The translations under genes and the position numbers were made by a program. Source: HGM04593 sp045634365 (GTDB taxonomy: Bacteria; Bacteroidota; Bacteroidia; Bacteroidales; Bacteroidaceae). Taken from it: 64,000 nt of DNA. The notes under the pieces are model-generated. The model did not search any database. It was not told where the DNA came from and was given only the letters and a program-made list of their open reading frames with translations. The stretch's first letter is position 1; each line of letters opens with the position of its first letter. The stretch lies in contig JAZRAC010000057.1 in NCBI GenBank assembly GCA_045634365.1, positions 1 through 64,000 on the forward strand, given 5' to 3'. Shown piece after piece: positions 61,950 through 64,000 of the stretch.

Positions 61950-62531
61950 TTATTGCGACGACCTGCGCCAGCGATGAATTTTGCGCAGTTCTTTTATGGT
62001 TGTCGTTCCCACAATCCCATCGTCGTAGAGCCCCGACACCTTTTGAAATAATTTTACAGCACGCAGAAGTTCTCCCTCGTAAAGTACCTTGCCACTCTTT
62101 GTATAGGGAATGGAATTTTCATCCAGATAGAGGTTCTTCACCATAATCTCGGCAAGTTTCTTAACATCGGCACCCGAATCGCCCCGCATAATAACCCTGT
62201 CGCCAAGCGAATAGTGCCTCTCCTCGTAAAGTACCGAATCGTTACTCCTCTTTGCCACACGCTTGGGCGCACTCTTTACAACCGTATCCTTTACTGCACC
62301 CGCGGCAGCCTTTTTGGGAGCCGACACTTTTTTCTTCTTTTTTGCAGCCGCTCCCTTTTTGGTCTGCCGCCGTTGCTTCACGGTAACCGTCTTTACAACA
62401 ACCGTGTCGATGGGCATTTTCTTAAACACAAAGGTTGTATCGGCAGGCTGCGCATCGCAACAGAGAACCGGCACGCACACACCCCACAGGAGCAAGACAA
62501 AGAGGAGATATTTCAATCTGTCAACGACCAT
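61950..62531 (-). CDS. secreted protein with C-terminal peptidoglycan-binding-like domain
   Basis: A 193-residue protein with a signal peptide (LKYLLFVLLLWGVCVPVLC, possibly a lipoprotein with cysteine 24 or 25), a basic Lys/Ala/Val-rich linker (about 55-85, KKGAAAKKKKKVSAPKKAAA), and a C-terminal domain of about 80 residues of the PG_binding_1 type: VIMRGDSGADVKKLAEIMVK and VSGLYDDGIVGTTTIKELRK. The domain binds cell-wall peptides in hydrolases; here there is no catalytic domain. Its start codon overlaps the end of the pseudouridine synthase gene by 11 bases. Confidence 0.75.
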   Translation of the reverse strand: MVVDRLKYLLFVLLLWGVCVPVLCCDAQPADTTFVFKKMPIDTVVVKTVTVKQRRQTKKGAAAKKKKKVSAPKKAAAGAVKDTVVKSAPKRVAKRSNDSVLYEERHYSLGDRVIMRGDSGADVKKLAEIMVKNLYLDENSIPYTKSGKVLYEGELLRAVKLFQKVSGLYDDGIVGTTTIKELRKIHRWRRSSQ

Positions 62532-63408
62532 TCAGACAATTTTCGAAACAAGAAGGCACAGGAGTCTCAAAGCGCAACAATTTCCCATTGACAGGGTGAC
62601 GGAAACAGAGCATATAAGCGTGCAACCCCAAACGGCGTATACTATCGTCGGTGCTGCCATATTTATGGTCGCCCACCACAGGATGCCCGAGAGAGGCCAG
62701 ATGCACGCGAATTTGATTTTTGCGCCCTGTCTGCAATTCACACTCCACAAGCGAATAGCCACCACCCTCCTGCAACACCCTGTAATATGTTACAGCAAAT
62801 TTACCGCCATTATCCACAGGGCTCGAATGGGTGACGAAACGTTTATCCTCGGTGAGCCACGATTCTATCTTTCCCTCCTTTTGCTCCAACGTGCCCGACA
62901 CGAGCGCAATGTAACGACGGTCGGTCACCAACTGTTGCCAGCCATCTATGAGCGACTGCTGTGTCTGAACATCCTTTGCATAGACCATCAGGCCCGACGT
63001 ATCGCGGTCGAGACGATGAACAAGATGCGAGGTATTGCGGCCGCCACCCTTTTCAAGATAGCGGTTGAGAATAGTCTGCACAGTCTCCTGACGGGTATTG
63101 TTACTCATCGACAGTAGTCCCTCGTGTTTGTCAATAATGAGCAGATAAGGGTCCTCGTACACAATATCGAGGTTCTTGCAGTGGAACGAATGTTTATGTT
63201 TGGAGCGGTCGAGCTGCACCATCTGCCCGGGAACAAGCTCGGCGAGCGGGTGTGTAGTTATTTTATTATCGACAAGCACCACACGGTTCACAATGAGAGC
63301 CTTAGCCCTATTGCGGCTTATGCCGTGCATCTTCTCCATAAGAAAAGTTATAAGCTGTGTCTCGGCAGTCACCTTAAAAGTGAGCAAGGATTTTATATTT
63401 CGACGCAT
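62521..63408 (-). CDS. RluA-family ribosomal pseudouridine synthase
   Basis: A 295-residue pseudouridine synthase. The N-terminal S4 RNA-binding domain (LITFLMEKMHGISRNRAKAL, VLVDNKITTHPLAELVPGQM) is followed by the catalytic domain with the active-site aspartate D134 in HRLDRDTSGLMVYAKD and the RluA-type KGLMVYA and KNQIRVHLASLGHPVVGDHKYG motif. Probably isomerises uridines in 23S rRNA (RluA/RluC/RluD type); which one cannot be told. Confidence 0.93.
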   Translation of the reverse strand: MRRNIKSLLTFKVTAETQLITFLMEKMHGISRNRAKALIVNRVVLVDNKITTHPLAELVPGQMVQLDRSKHKHSFHCKNLDIVYEDPYLLIIDKHEGLLSMSNNTRQETVQTILNRYLEKGGGRNTSHLVHRLDRDTSGLMVYAKDVQTQQSLIDGWQQLVTDRRYIALVSGTLEQKEGKIESWLTEDKRFVTHSSPVDNGGKFAVTYYRVLQEGGGYSLVECELQTGRKNQIRVHLASLGHPVVGDHKYGSTDDSIRRLGLHAYMLCFRHPVNGKLLRFETPVPSCFENCLNGR

Positions 63409-63449
63409 ATTATCTCTCTTTAATCGTTTTTTGTGTGTAGAAAAAAATC

Positions 63450-64000
63450 TTATCTCTTTTCGAGCAGCACCACATTCTCAACGTGATGCGTGTGGGGGAA
63501 CATATCCACAGGCTGCACCGCAGTCACCTTATAATCATTATCGAGCAGAGCAAGGTCGCGTGCCTGCGTCGCCGGATTACAACTAACATACACAATGCGC
63601 TTGGGAGCCGCAAAGAGAATTGTATCAATCACATCATTATGCATACCCGCGCGAGGAGGGTCGGTGATAATTACATCGGGACGGCCGTGAACATCTATAA
63701 ATTCACGGGTGAGAATATCCTTCATATCTCCTGCAAAGAATGTGAGATTCGAAAAGCCGTTAAGTTCGGCATTTACACGGGCATCGGCAATTGCATCCTC
63801 CACATACTCGATGCCGACAACCTTTTTCGCCCCTTTTGCAACAAAATTGGCAATGGTACCGGTTCCTGTGTATAGGTCGTAGACAACCTCCTCACCGGTG
63901 AGTGCGGCAAAATCGCGCGCTACTTTATATAAATTATACGCCTGTGCGCTATTTGTCTGATAGAAAGATTTTGGCCCCACTTTGAAGCGCAGCCCCTCCA
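63450..64000 (-). CDS. rlmD: 23S rRNA (uracil-1939-C5)-methyltransferase, 3' part
   Basis: The open frame enters from beyond the window at 64000 and ends at 63450; about 183 residues are visible. The AdoMet motifs VYDLYTGTGTIANFVAKGAKK and GIEYVEDAIADARVNAEL, the ITDPPRAGMHNDVI segment with the catalytic-loop aspartate and VSCNPATQARDLALL with the nucleophilic cysteine are those of the TrmA/RlmD family; the N-terminal TRAM and iron-sulfur parts would lie outside. RlmD versus RumB is not decided by this part. Confidence 0.88.
   Translation of the reverse strand, partial: EGLRFKVGPKSFYQTNSAQAYNLYKVARDFAALTGEEVVYDLYTGTGTIANFVAKGAKKVVGIEYVEDAIADARVNAELNGFSNLTFFAGDMKDILTREFIDVHGRPDVIITDPPRAGMHNDVIDTILFAAPKRIVYVSCNPATQARDLALLDNDYKVTAVQPVDMFPHTHHVENVVLLEKR

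Overview
The window reads as one chromosomal stretch of a member of the Bacteroidales (phylum Bacteroidota). The evidence is the repeated promoter box TAnnTTTG upstream of many genes with little purine-rich ribosome-binding sequence, the high similarity of nearly every protein to Bacteroidetes families (DUF2027-Smr protein, fused PyrK/GltD-like oxidoreductase, BspA-type leucine-rich repeat protein, TIGR02757 protein, class II aldolase, type B L31), and the aspT-aspD pair. Family or genus cannot be fixed from the sequence alone. I saw no tRNA, rRNA, transposase, integrase or CRISPR array.

Layout. 0-13.4 kb: pgk, a large TPR protein, the aspartate:alanine exchanger AspT with the fused aminotransferase/decarboxylase AspD (a proton-motive aspartate cycle), then on the minus strand malic enzyme, a TIGR02757 protein, dapA and ligA. 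13.4-22.8 kb: an accessory island. Four adjacent minus-strand genes encode two small virion-core-like proteins, a 1658-residue phage 'polyvalent' protein with one zincin motif (HEVVGH) and a second zincin-like domain that has lost its motif, and a podovirus/crAss-like portal protein. There is no recognisable terminase, major capsid, tail or integrase gene. Two small plus-strand genes of unknown function lie beyond them. 22.8-34.3 kb: mazG, then a long plus-strand run valS, coiled-coil membrane protein, lysS, gpsA, pgi, HAD hydrolase, prmC, recX, comF. 34.3-40.2 kb, minus strand: DUF2027-Smr protein, small unknown proteins, a BspA-like repeat protein, queA and fba. 40.4-48.1 kb, plus strand: udk, a lytic transglycosylase, a Dna2-like nuclease-helicase, then an ABC-2 type exporter with its own YtrA-type GntR repressor. 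48.1-57.9 kb, minus strand: an Nfn-like fused oxidoreductase, serS, rpmA-rplU, manA, trxB, lolA, ftsK. 58-61.8 kb, plus strand: DUF5063 protein, 3'-5' exonuclease, rlmI, rpmE type B, secreted endonuclease lipoprotein. 61.9-64 kb, minus strand: peptidoglycan-binding-domain protein, an RluA-type pseudouridine synthase and the 3' part of an RlmD-type methyltransferase that runs off the window.

Most of the window is housekeeping. The parts that deserve attention are the portal/polyvalent-protein island, a self-regulated ABC exporter whose palindromic operator covers the transcription start and abuts the start codon, a family of hairpin-plus-tail intergenic repeats, a MITE-like element, a highly structured leader before a 113-residue orphan gene, an inserted segment in ribosomal protein L21, and an Asp-for-Cys cluster ligand that argues that the 'GltD-PyrK' fusion is a bifurcating transhydrogenase.
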